Assembly (NCBI GenBank): GCA_015655545.1
Contig: JAATET010000031.1
Coordinates: 62,001-126,000, forward strand
DNA from: Chthoniobacterales bacterium
GTDB taxonomy: Bacteria > Verrucomicrobiota > Verrucomicrobiia > Chthoniobacterales > JAATET01
Reading direction: 5' to 3'
DNA length: 64,000 bases
Position numbers and translations under genes: made by a program. The first letter of the stretch is position 1, and each line of letters opens with the position of its first letter. Below the pieces are notes generated by a model that saw nothing but the letters and a program-made list of their open reading frames with translations, was not told where the DNA came from and did not search any database. Positions 53,630 to 61,705 of this stretch are shown piece after piece.

Positions 53630-53648
53630 ATAATAATGGCATTATTAT
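53630..53648. promoter_or_regulatory. 19-bp palindromic operator upstream of the RHH gene
   Basis: ATAATAATG-G-CATTATTAT is a perfect dyad around a central base. It lies just upstream of the ribbon-helix-helix gene and 37 bp from a divergent small gene. Size and symmetry suit binding of RHH dimers. Confidence 0.65.
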
Positions 53649-53685
53649 CGGTTGCAATCCCAAGATTTTTGTTCCATTTTTAGCC

Positions 53686-53928
53686 ATGCCAATTGCTGGG
53701 GCAGGTAAGTTCTCGGTGAAATGTGCGGTGTGCGCGCATTGCGGCTCTCCGCTCCCCGCTAACGAAGACGGAGAGTTTCACGGGAGCCTTCGTCCTTTTT
53801 GCGAGAATTGCTCCACTGAGCGGAAAAAAGCAGCGCGCGCGGCATTCGGCGCGCCGACCCGAGTCGGAAAGTGGCTGCTTGGACCGCGGGGACGTAGCCT
53901 ACTTCGAGGCCCGGAAAAATTGCTCTAA
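53686..53928 (+). CDS. possible small zinc-knuckle protein
   Basis: An 80-residue frame with CAVCAHCGSPLP and a second pair in FCENCSTERKKAARAAF, consistent with a CxxC...CxxC zinc knuckle. The last 40 residues lack features, and the 3' end overlaps the kinase gene on the other strand by 30 bp. Could be real or a shortened relative of the HNH-associated knuckles; moderate to low confidence. Confidence 0.4.
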   Translation: MPIAGAGKFSVKCAVCAHCGSPLPANEDGEFHGSLRPFCENCSTERKKAARAAFGAPTRVGKWLLGPRGRSLLRGPEKLL

Positions 53929-54939
53929 CGCGGCGTGGCACTTACTGGCCGCGACTGAGGTAGGCGTTCCGTTCAATCGGATTCGAGGTTTGGCTCCTAC
54001 TCCCAAACTTGTCGCTGACCATTCATGTTTTCGAGGGGAATGAGTCTTTCGTATCACCTCAATACGTCTGCTTCCTTTCTCGCGTCTCCATATCTCCAAG
54101 TCTCCAGACGCCTCGTAGAGCCATGCAGGACCATTCTCGATTTTTCCGACACACTGGGCGATGGCAACTGGATCGTCGAAGCGCTGGGAGGGTTCGTCAT
54201 TTAGAAGCTTGCGGACAAGCCTCCTCCAGCCATCTGGGATGTGAGGGAGCCACCACAACCGAAAGGCAAATCCCGGAACGGACAAGGCGGTTGCTTGGTC
54301 GCCAATCGAGTCCGTAAAGTCCTCGAAAAAATCTGCGCCATGCAAAAGGCGATAAATTGTCATTCCCAATGCCCATTGGTCTGACTTGATTGTGGTAAAG
54401 TCGTCGCGAAATACTTCTGGTGCCAGATGTGTGATATATCCCCTCGCAGAGGCATATCCAAAAACAAGCTTGTCGGTCACCAAGCCGAAGTCGCCGATTT
54501 TGTAAGACCCGTTTTTGCGCAAAATATTCGAAGGCTTGATGTCGCGGTGAATCATGCCGCGGGCGTGTATGGCATGCAGTCCCTGGCTGACGTGAATCAC
54601 GACTGTTTTAAGGTCATCCAAGGGCATCGGCCCTGAAATGTAGTCCTCGACAAGCGAACCTTCACACAGCTCCATAGCGAGGTGGATTTCAGTTCCATCC
54701 TGTGACCTCGCCAACTGTTTGACCTCCACAACATGCGGACCGTGCGCGTCATGGAGACGTTGACCTTCGTCGAGCAAATTTGCAGCGCGAGTAGTCCAAT
54801 CTCCTGTGCTTTCCCCCGGAAGACGCTTCATCATCTTCACCGCGAGTTTACCGAGGACGGGTTCGCTAGCTTCGAAGACCTCCCCGAACGCACCCTCTCC
54901 GAGCTTTTTCCCGATGGTTAACGAGGCGAAAAGGTCCAT
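53899..54939 (-). CDS. Hanks-type Ser/Thr protein kinase
   Basis: A 346-residue soluble kinase with every canonical motif: GKKLGEGAFGEVFEA, Lys in LAVKMMK, Glu in the C-helix region, GMIHRDIKPSNIL, KIGDFGLVTD, then HLAPEVFRDD and SDQWALGMTIY. No membrane segment or sensory domain is seen; the C-terminal 70 residues are basic and unassigned. It is the last gene of a six-gene leftward operon and starts one base after the preceding stop. It probably signals to, or is controlled by, the nucleotide enzymes of that operon. Confidence 0.92.
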   Translation of the reverse strand: MDLFASLTIGKKLGEGAFGEVFEASEPVLGKLAVKMMKRLPGESTGDWTTRAANLLDEGQRLHDAHGPHVVEVKQLARSQDGTEIHLAMELCEGSLVEDYISGPMPLDDLKTVVIHVSQGLHAIHARGMIHRDIKPSNILRKNGSYKIGDFGLVTDKLVFGYASARGYITHLAPEVFRDDFTTIKSDQWALGMTIYRLLHGADFFEDFTDSIGDQATALSVPGFAFRLWWLPHIPDGWRRLVRKLLNDEPSQRFDDPVAIAQCVGKIENGPAWLYEASGDLEIWRREKGSRRIEVIRKTHSPRKHEWSATSLGVGAKPRIRLNGTPTSVAASKCHAALEQFFRASK

Positions 54940-54940
54940 T

Positions 54941-55399
54941 TCACTCTGGATTCCCAGCTAGAATCTGAAGGCATGCTTGCCGATACTTTTTCGCAAGACT
55001 TTCACAGCCTTGCTGTTTCCAAAAACTGTTGTCGGAAAGATATTCTTGCGGTTTGCGGTCTCCAAAAGTGCGTCCCACAACAGCAGGTGCCAGCAAGGTG
55101 ACGTTTGATACGCTTCCCGCCACTATTACCGCGATACCGCGGACTTCTGCTGATTCAAGATGGGCCAATTTCATCCCCATCGAATATGCACTTCCACGAA
55201 CGTAACAATTTTCGACGTTTGCTTCCCGTAGCACCGTTCGAAGTTGCTCGGCGATGGAGCAGAGCTGAGCGGCGCGCGTCCCGGAGCCCAAGGTTAACGT
55301 CCGGGCCGTCGTGACCGTGACTGTCCGGTCTGCCTCAAAATTTCCGATAACCAGGTCGATGTGGTCGCCGCCTGTTACGATTCCACATTCAATGCTCAT
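54941..55399 (-). CDS. unknown protein, possible RNase H/RuvC-like fold
   Basis: A 152-residue protein. MSIECGIVTGGDHIDLVIGN, a strand-rich start, then CYVRGSAYSMGMKLAHLESA and VRGIAVIVAGS recall DUF3010/RuvC-like proteins, but the match is weak and catalytic acids are not certain. Its ATG overlaps the deoxynucleoside kinase stop (ATGA), and the kinase gene starts one base after its own stop, so it is a constant part of this operon. Confidence 0.6.
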   Translation of the reverse strand: MSIECGIVTGGDHIDLVIGNFEADRTVTVTTARTLTLGSGTRAAQLCSIAEQLRTVLREANVENCYVRGSAYSMGMKLAHLESAEVRGIAVIVAGSVSNVTLLAPAVVGRTFGDRKPQEYLSDNSFWKQQGCESLAKKYRQACLQILAGNPE

Positions 55400-55971
55400 A
55401 TTGTAATTCCTTCCGGGAGATGTGGCGTGAGCCGTTCCAAGATAACTTCAGGACTGTCCTCGGCGTCCACGTTAAGCACGACAACGTTCGGCAATAGTGA
55501 CCGAAGGTGTTCGTCATAAAACGAGCTGAGTCTAACGAGATACGGTAACGTCATCGAGGCTTCAACGTCCCGGCCACGGGCATGAACCCGAGAAAGCGCC
55601 AATTCGGGCTCGACCCGAAGATGAAAGCATATTTCTGGCACGGAAACACGGGTCGCGAGGAGGTCGTAGAGTTGTTCGAACGAGGGCAAAAAGAGGCCCT
55701 CTAAGTTGCAGCGCGCGAAAACAACGTCTTTCGCTAGCGCAAAATCCGATATCGATTTTGCCGTGATGACTTCCTTGAATAGTTGATGGTAGTGGAGAAG
55801 GAGGAACGCGAACTCCGTCTGGGTCGCAAATCGAACAGGGTCGCGGTAAAAGTCTTCCAAGAAAGGGCATCCCGAGATGTCCTCCTCGATGGCAGTCCCA
55901 CCGACGCTCTCAGCAAGTAACCTCGCCATGGTCGTTTTGCCCGACCCGATGATGCCCTCGAATGCGATCAC
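55396..55971 (-). CDS. deoxynucleoside-kinase-like protein
   Basis: About 191 residues from the GTG at 55,971, which overlaps the stop of the DUF7002 gene (GTGA). The P-loop FEGIIGSGKTTMARLLAE, then FLEDFYRDPVRFATQTEFAF, and the lid region RVHARGRDVEASMTLPYL match the dNK/dGK/dCK family. The usual catalytic (D/E)R(S/Y) loop appears as KDVVFAR. These kinases make deoxynucleoside monophosphates, the substrates for the synthetase domain encoded two genes upstream if that domain is PurZ-like. Confidence 0.85.
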   Translation of the reverse strand: MIAFEGIIGSGKTTMARLLAESVGGTAIEEDISGCPFLEDFYRDPVRFATQTEFAFLLLHYHQLFKEVITAKSISDFALAKDVVFARCNLEGLFLPSFEQLYDLLATRVSVPEICFHLRVEPELALSRVHARGRDVEASMTLPYLVRLSSFYDEHLRSLLPNVVVLNVDAEDSPEVILERLTPHLPEGITI

Positions 55972-56603
55972 GAGCTTTTTTGAATTCTCATCGTGGCACC
56001 GTAGTTTCCAAAATTGGGCACGCCGTAGCGGATAGCGCATTCCACAACTGCGTCGGCCTCCCCGCGTTTTTTCGCCCATTCGGCAAACGGGCAGTCAGCG
56101 AGCGGAACAAATTTTGCGGGACTTCTCGGATGGGGCACGGGAAGGCAATTCCCAGTGTTCATAGGAGTGAGATAGGTCTCTGCAGCGTGCTCGCCCAGCA
56201 CCTTGCTAGATTCCACCTCCAGAACGCAATGGCTGAGACGGCGATAGGCTCGCCCGCCAAGCAGACGGCTTAATCTTTCCTCGCTGACCCAAAAAAAGGT
56301 AAAACCGTTGAGGAGGTAATACCATTCGCTAGGAGTGGCACCGGTGAGACATTTCAAAAGTCGAGCATCGCTCATCGGCTTTTGGTCGCGAATCACTACC
56401 TTCCCATGCGTTGGGTGAGTCAGCGTGATGTTTTGAGGCCGATGACTCCGCTCAATCTGCGAGCGCCGCGGCTCCTCTACCTCGTAGAGGTCAAGCAAGC
56501 CAGTGGTGCTGAGTAGGCCATGCTTGCAAATGCTGTCATATGCACCTTCCTCGGCCATGTGATACAGCTTGGGATAGTGGTCGCAAAATTCTTCTGTCGT
56601 CAT
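55968..56603 (-). CDS. DUF7002-family protein
   Basis: About 211 residues from the ATG at 56,603, two bases after the synthetase stop. The family pattern is clear: PKLYHMAEEGAYDSICKHGL, LSTTGLLDLYEV, VVIRDQKPMSDARLLKCL, FFWVSEERLSRLLGGRAYR and YLTPMNTGNCLP. The biochemical role is unknown; the small alpha/beta layout with HxxGLLST recalls ADP-ribosyltransferase-like proteins of the DarT/DUF4433 kind, which is only a suggestion. The macro domain two genes upstream makes that idea testable. Confidence 0.8.
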   Translation of the reverse strand: MTTEEFCDHYPKLYHMAEEGAYDSICKHGLLSTTGLLDLYEVEEPRRSQIERSHRPQNITLTHPTHGKVVIRDQKPMSDARLLKCLTGATPSEWYYLLNGFTFFWVSEERLSRLLGGRAYRRLSHCVLEVESSKVLGEHAAETYLTPMNTGNCLPVPHPRSPAKFVPLADCPFAEWAKKRGEADAVVECAIRYGVPNFGNYGATMRIQKSS

Positions 56604-56604
56604 T

Positions 56605-58212
56605 TTACCATTGCCGCCGGTCGATGATTGCACGGTCATGAAATCGAGTTGAGATTAAACTCACCGGAGCATTCGTGACGTGCTCGACCTCGTTAATAAA
56701 TTGAATGGTGCTATCCGAAAGCTGTTCGAACCGTCGAGCGTCACGGTTACCTTTGTCGATGTAGTCCGCGAACGTGAGGGCAATATCGGTCGGGGCGTTC
56801 AAGGAAGCCGAGCGGCAAATCAACGGCCAATCGAACTTGCTGATTCGACGCGGGCGATTTGTCGTCGATGTCCGTTCGCATTTCTCCAATTCGGGCAACG
56901 AAAGACCACTTCGTTTGGCGACCTCGGCCAAATCGATTTCGCCGGACATTACTCCCGAAGTGCTCCCCTCCGGAGATTGGACGCGAATGGGATAAGTGCG
57001 GCAAACCATAACGATTCTTCGCACACATCGAGGCGAAAGCCCGCTCTCCGAAAGGCATGCGGCAGCCGTTGTATCCCGGGATGTGGCGTTGGGGTAATCA
57101 GGGCCGTGGAACAAACTCAACCCCGTGCCTTGAGTTCCTTCCAACAAAATGCGGCCACCATCGCATCTGACATGGTTGATGGCGTCGATTCCGAGCTGGA
57201 TGAATGCCTTAAACTCGGGAACATCCTTCGCAAAGAGGGTTTTCTTTTGGCGCTCGATGCGCCGAATGGCCGCGCGTCCAACACCACTCCCGGTAGAACC
57301 GATGGTGTTTCGAAGGCCCTTTTGCTCGCGAGCGATATCGTCCTTTTGGATGACGATTGCCATAGGGTCGATGACCAACCGTTCGTGACCGACTTTGCAC
57401 TCTGATATTTCGCGAAGAAGTGTGGCTTTGTTAATCGCAGCCCCGGCGCCGATCAGAAGTTTGGCGTTCGACGACCGGGTGCCGGAAGGAAGTTGATGAA
57501 AAGTGTAAGGCTCAGGCTCCTCATAGACCTTATGTCCGGCATTGGGACCTCCAACGCGTATCAAAAGTTTATATTCGCGGGCCAAAAACGACGCAATCTG
57601 GCCCTTTCCCTCGCTCCCATATTGGCCTCCCACAATCACATCGACGAGGGCAGCTCCAGTATTTTTGAAAAGACCTACGTGACTTGCTGCGAGAGTTAGC
57701 GCGTCTTGTTCATTGTAGATGTCGGTATTGATGACCAAATCTGCATCCTTGGCCAGCTCGGGAACATCCCTTTCAACTTGATGCTTGGAAATCTCTTTGA
57801 AACTTTTGGTTTCCTTAACAGCCTCTACCGGACGGGTGGCCATTCTCGCAGCCAAAATATCATCATCTTTGACATCCAAATGGATGTGAAACACCCGCGA
57901 GCCATAACCACGACGGATATTTTGAACCTGTGATTTCGCTCGAACGCAATCCAGCACGACTCCCCTGGCGTTTGGCTCCCGGAGGGCCATTCTATATAAG
58001 TCGTCGGAGATCCATCGGCCACTCGTTTTCTTGTCGAGAGCAGCACCGAACTCCTGAAGTTCGTCCCGTCCTGCCGATTCTTTATTTAAGCGGGCGAGTA
58101 GAAGAGCGCTCGAACGGGCGTGTTGGAAGCCGTAACGCGCATTCAATCCCTTCGCCAAGGTGGTCTTTCCACAGCAGACTCTTCCAGAAAGAATAATGAG
58201 GAGTTCTGCCAT
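56605..58212 (-). CDS. fusion: P-loop nucleotide kinase + adenylosuccinate-synthetase (PurA/PurZ)-like domain
   Basis: A 535-residue two-domain protein. Residues 1-185 are a small P-loop kinase: LSGRVCCGKTTLAKGL near residue 8, a lid-like Arg-rich part and the ending DLVINTD. Residues 190-535 are a complete adenylosuccinate synthetase fold: GGQYGSEGKGQI, VGGPNAGHKVYEE, IGSTGSGVGRAAIRR, LLEGTQGTGLSLFHG, MVCRTYPIRV and STTNRPRRISKFDW. PurA joins aspartate to IMP using GTP; the phage enzyme PurZ does so with dGMP. The catalytic Asp of PurA's GDEGKGK is Ser here, a change I recall from PurZ-type enzymes. The main purA should be elsewhere, so this copy is probably specialised. Confidence 0.9.
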   Translation of the reverse strand: MAELLIILSGRVCCGKTTLAKGLNARYGFQHARSSALLLARLNKESAGRDELQEFGAALDKKTSGRWISDDLYRMALREPNARGVVLDCVRAKSQVQNIRRGYGSRVFHIHLDVKDDDILAARMATRPVEAVKETKSFKEISKHQVERDVPELAKDADLVINTDIYNEQDALTLAASHVGLFKNTGAALVDVIVGGQYGSEGKGQIASFLAREYKLLIRVGGPNAGHKVYEEPEPYTFHQLPSGTRSSNAKLLIGAGAAINKATLLREISECKVGHERLVIDPMAIVIQKDDIAREQKGLRNTIGSTGSGVGRAAIRRIERQKKTLFAKDVPEFKAFIQLGIDAINHVRCDGGRILLEGTQGTGLSLFHGPDYPNATSRDTTAAACLSESGLSPRCVRRIVMVCRTYPIRVQSPEGSTSGVMSGEIDLAEVAKRSGLSLPELEKCERTSTTNRPRRISKFDWPLICRSASLNAPTDIALTFADYIDKGNRDARRFEQLSDSTIQFINEVEHVTNAPVSLISTRFHDRAIIDRRQW

Positions 58213-58235
58213 TAGACATTCGGTGACAGGAGCGA

Positions 58236-59606
58236 CTAGAAGAGCGTTTGCTGAGCGGGATTTCCTTGGACTGCCTCACGAGCGTCAGGGAGTTCGTAAA
58301 CCCGCACCTTCACACCGCGCTCGCAGAGTTCACTACGAATAATTTCGGAAACCATAGACCAATCTCCTCCGCCATATCCAGTTCCGATTTTTGGCAAATG
58401 AACGGACGCTCCGGTTTGAAGTGCCAATCTCGCAAGGTCTTCCAGACATTTACTCAGCGCCACATAACTCAACCGGTTAATGCCGCGCTCGCCGTAGCCT
58501 TTTTGCGCAATCATCTGAAAAACTTGCAGCTCCTTGCTCGCGCTCGATACGAAAGTGCTGCCTAGAGACAACTTCAACGTTCTCTTCAGGATTGCGGATT
58601 TAAAATTGCGCTCAACATCAGGATATTTGGACGCTATTGCGGCTCCGAAGCCTCTGCCCCACGTGAGTGCTTTATCATTCACGACATGAGCAATAATTTT
58701 GATGCCTGCTCCCACGGGGTTGGTAGCGTCTCCTTTCACGACTAAAGGATTCGGAGGCACCTCGCCCGGCACGGCAGGCCGACAGATACCTACGACCCTC
58801 GGGAGAACTCTTCCCACGTAAGACGGCAAGCCAACGCACTCGACGTGCATTTCACCTACTTTCGCGGACCACTGCTCGTTCGCAGCATCAGTAAAGCCAA
58901 TGGCCGTGCAGTTTCTGACAACCGAGAAATCGGGAACCTGCTGTCCCACCAGCCACTTCTGAGCCCTCTCAAGATTACCTCGGACGTAATCCACCCGATA
59001 CTTGGAACTGCTGGTCTCGGTCCCGTTCGTAGATGCGGAAAAAATGAATGCGGGTTCACTGGTGAGATGCATCCAACGGAGCATCAGGGATTCGGAAGAA
59101 GTTGCGAATTTGGAGCGCAGCTCCACCACGTCGCGGATAGAAATATGCCGGTTGGCGAGTTCTTCGAAGCTTCCAATCGGCATCAGAAGCTCGGCAGCCG
59201 CAAGATTGCAGAGCATCTCCAATTGCCAGTCGTCAGCTTTCATCTCGTGCTTGGCAGCGCGATTTCGGACTTGATCCGAGCAATCTGGAAAGAGTGTGTG
59301 GGCGATTTCGTGAGCAACGGAGTAATTAATGCGCGCTCGCGACCTCAGGGGATTGAACTCGATGCGGACCTTGCCCCCTGAGACAGGCAGCGTCCTCGCT
59401 TCCCTGATATTTTCATTGGGCGACACCTCCAGATTGAGCCTGTCTGCGAGTTCAAATGGATTGTAGGGCGGTCCCGTCCATCCCTGCTCCCGAGCCCGCA
59501 GGACCATGGTCCTTGCCTTTGAGAGGATGACGTCAATCGGGTCGCGGTCGCCCGCGAGGAGCTTCACCGATTTGTTGCTCCAATTGACTGCGGATTGTCT
59601 CGCCAC
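58236..59606 (-). CDS. fusion: ImmA/IrrE metallopeptidase + macro domain
   Basis: A 456-residue protein starting at GTG. The N-terminal ImmA/IrrE-type domain carries the zinc motif VAHEIAHTLFPD near residue 100, followed by EMLCNLAAAELLMP. The C-terminal macro domain (about residue 290 onward) reads LVVKGDATNPVGAGIKIIAH, WGRGFGAAIASKYP and HLPKIGTGYGGGDWSMV, an ADP-ribose-binding or de-ADP-ribosylating pattern. ImmA peptidases cleave repressors upon stress. It is the first gene of the six-gene operon, 23 bp before the synthetase fusion, so it may sense a signal metabolite and trigger proteolysis. Confidence 0.9.
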   Translation of the reverse strand: MARQSAVNWSNKSVKLLAGDRDPIDVILSKARTMVLRAREQGWTGPPYNPFELADRLNLEVSPNENIREARTLPVSGGKVRIEFNPLRSRARINYSVAHEIAHTLFPDCSDQVRNRAAKHEMKADDWQLEMLCNLAAAELLMPIGSFEELANRHISIRDVVELRSKFATSSESLMLRWMHLTSEPAFIFSASTNGTETSSSKYRVDYVRGNLERAQKWLVGQQVPDFSVVRNCTAIGFTDAANEQWSAKVGEMHVECVGLPSYVGRVLPRVVGICRPAVPGEVPPNPLVVKGDATNPVGAGIKIIAHVVNDKALTWGRGFGAAIASKYPDVERNFKSAILKRTLKLSLGSTFVSSASKELQVFQMIAQKGYGERGINRLSYVALSKCLEDLARLALQTGASVHLPKIGTGYGGGDWSMVSEIIRSELCERGVKVRVYELPDAREAVQGNPAQQTLF

Positions 59607-59732
59607 GCCTCATAATCTGCAATCGGCGCGAGCGATAGCAACCGCATTCAGCGGCGCGAGGCAAATTGTGCTGTTCGGCCGGGGAAACAAGCCGCTGTTG
59701 TGGCACGCGAGAGCGACGGGTAAGATGCGCGG

Positions 59733-60191
59733 ATGAGACATTCCCATCGAAACGTTGTTTATGCCGCCAATGCAGACGGCAAATGCTTTTACTGCCACCA
59801 AAGCATCGACGGTGCCTCGTTATCGATTGCGACCGTCGACCACGTTTGGCCCGACTCCCTGCGAGGTTCGAGCAGACCATGCAATTTAATCCCAGCATGC
59901 CATAGCTGTAATTCAAAAAGGGGAGATGCCGTTCCGGATTTCTTCAAGTTGAGCTTGGACGAACTGGAGAAATTGCTCGCAGCCGGAACTCCTCCGACAT
60001 GGCTAGCGCAGGACCCGAACGGGAATGTGTTCGTAAAGAAAGGCTATGACCGCGACCGATTCCTCAGAGATTTATACTGCCTCGTCAACAAACTGGCCGC
60101 CGCGGTGATTAAGGAGCGCGGGGACAACATCAAAATACTGCGAGACGGTGAAATTAAAAAAACTTACTACTGCGATCTCCTAAACGAATAG
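59733..60191 (+). CDS. HNH endonuclease
   Basis: A 152-residue nuclease. KCFYCHQSI and PACHSCNSKRGD are the two zinc-binding CxxC pairs around the core TVDHVWPDS, whose DH is the catalytic HNH start, followed by CNLIPACHSCN. The helical C-terminus is unassigned. Divergent from the ImmA-macro operon (126 bp apart). Such stand-alone HNH enzymes occur in restriction and mobile contexts. Confidence 0.87.
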   Translation: MRHSHRNVVYAANADGKCFYCHQSIDGASLSIATVDHVWPDSLRGSSRPCNLIPACHSCNSKRGDAVPDFFKLSLDELEKLLAAGTPPTWLAQDPNGNVFVKKGYDRDRFLRDLYCLVNKLAAAVIKERGDNIKILRDGEIKKTYYCDLLNE

Positions 60192-60221
60192 ACCGACCGT
60201 TGATTGAACATTGAAGGGGTA

Positions 60222-60392
60222 ATGTCAAAAAACACCCGTATTTTGGTTGTGATGACGATTGCGATATCCGCAGTCGCTACAATTGCGGCGGCTTTCAACT
60301 CCGTAAGTCGCCGCCAGCACCAGCGAAACGCTTCGCTGGAACCTTCTCATCTTGGAGGCTCCCAGCCGGACTTCAACACTCAGCGGAGGTGA
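60222..60392 (+). CDS. small single-pass membrane protein
   Basis: A 56-residue protein with AAGGGG before its ATG. One hydrophobic helix (ILVVMTIAISAVATIAAAF) is followed by a polar, basic tail. No family recognised. It lies between the HNH and DUF1173-like genes and probably belongs to their operon. Confidence 0.55.
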   Translation: MSKNTRILVVMTIAISAVATIAAAFNSVSRRQHQRNASLEPSHLGGSQPDFNTQRR

Positions 60393-60397
60393 TGGGA

Positions 60398-61705
60398 ATG
60401 TGGCTTGAGAACGAAGACTTTCAGCCGATCATCTCGATTCTCAAGTCGCGTCAAGGCGAAGACACGGGCCGCAAGGTTCCCCCAGCAGACGTGCAGACTG
60501 TGCGTCGGGATTTTTGGGATAAAGGCCAAAAAATCTTGGCGGTCTACCATTGTGATGGAGCCAAGGAAAGCTGGGGCTGTCATTGCGGAATGCGCTACAA
60601 CTTTCGTCGGCGCAAGGAAAACGGCCCAATCACGACTTACCAGCATCCGCGGCAGGTCATCACCTGCCAATTTCCATGCTTCCTCCATCGGCGGACAACT
60701 GCCGATGTGTCGATGGAAGCGAATCCCACGGGGCTCTACATCACGAAACCGACAGCCTCTCCCGGATTGGTTTTAGGGCAACGGCAGAGGACTCGCAAAA
60801 AAAGGGGTGGGGCGGAAACTGGAGGAGGAGCCGGTAGTAATGCGAGTGAATCTAGCGTCCGACGAGTTCGAAAATTTACGACCGCATTTTCGCTGCTTTG
60901 GACGCTGATGGAGCGAGCTGGATGGAATGCCTATAAAGGAGGCCCGGTTCCATCGCTAGCGGAGCAGTGGGATGCTCTGTATGGCGCTGCTGCAGGACTC
61001 AAGATTCCAGCTATCGGGAAAAGCTACGCAGACATTTCATGGATGCCGATTCCCTCAAAATATGTGGATCGCAATGAGACGCTCCAATCGCACGTTTTGC
61101 AAAATTGGGAATCCGCAACCTACGAGCCTGAAGGTTACGCCTTTTTCTTTACCGAGGAATTTCCGGATTTGGGTCGAATATCAACCTTGTGCGGCGATTA
61201 CATCACGGTCGCCGAGCGTGCCCGCACGGACGCGCGAATTCCACAGTATTATGCCAACATTGCCCGAGACCGAATGCTTCGTCGCGGGCTGACGGGGCCT
61301 TACATCAACCTTTTGGTGGGGCGCATCGAGCGCGGAGAACCCGATGCGAGTCCGCTCAACGCCCTTCGGCATGTTGCACAGGCTGTGCTCGACGAAAACT
61401 GGCTGATGCCGGTGGAGTCAAATTATGAGCGGGAGGCGGCATGGCTTTTACAGGATTTGGGTATCCCATTCACCAAGCCACTCTTCGCCGCGGGCGACAT
61501 GCGCCCCGACTTCATCCTTCCGCAGGCGCGAGTTGTCCTGGAGGTGCAAGGCATGACCACCCCGGAATACCTGCGCGATAAGCCGCTGGTCCTCGCACGG
61601 GTCCGCGACTGGTGCAAACGGAAGGGAATGACGCTCGAAGAATGGAATCCCAACAAATCTGAGCCAATCTCGGTTCTGAAGGAGATTCTAAAAAAATACG
61701 TCTAA
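60398..61705 (+). CDS. DUF1173-like protein with C-terminal nuclease-like domain
   Basis: About 435 residues from the ATG at 60,398, with GGAGG eight bases upstream; earlier in-frame ATG/GTG codons exist. An N-terminal Cys-containing part (WGCHCGMRYNF, CQFPCFLHRR) is followed by FTTAFSLLWTLMERAGWNAY, typical of DUF1173. The C-terminus looks like a PD-(D/E)XK relative: SNYEREAAWLLQDLGIPF, MRPDFILPQARVVLEVQGM, with Gln in place of the usual Lys. DUF1173 genes are common on plasmids and ICEs. Function unknown. Confidence 0.7.
   Translation: MWLENEDFQPIISILKSRQGEDTGRKVPPADVQTVRRDFWDKGQKILAVYHCDGAKESWGCHCGMRYNFRRRKENGPITTYQHPRQVITCQFPCFLHRRTTADVSMEANPTGLYITKPTASPGLVLGQRQRTRKKRGGAETGGGAGSNASESSVRRVRKFTTAFSLLWTLMERAGWNAYKGGPVPSLAEQWDALYGAAAGLKIPAIGKSYADISWMPIPSKYVDRNETLQSHVLQNWESATYEPEGYAFFFTEEFPDLGRISTLCGDYITVAERARTDARIPQYYANIARDRMLRRGLTGPYINLLVGRIERGEPDASPLNALRHVAQAVLDENWLMPVESNYEREAAWLLQDLGIPFTKPLFAAGDMRPDFILPQARVVLEVQGMTTPEYLRDKPLVLARVRDWCKRKGMTLEEWNPNKSEPISVLKEILKKYV

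Noticed and set aside
53899..59606. Interpretation of the PurZ-like operon as part of a Z-genome (diaminopurine) phage
   Set aside because: No DpoZ-type polymerase, dATP phosphohydrolase, capsid, portal or terminase genes were found, so a Z-DNA phage is not supported.
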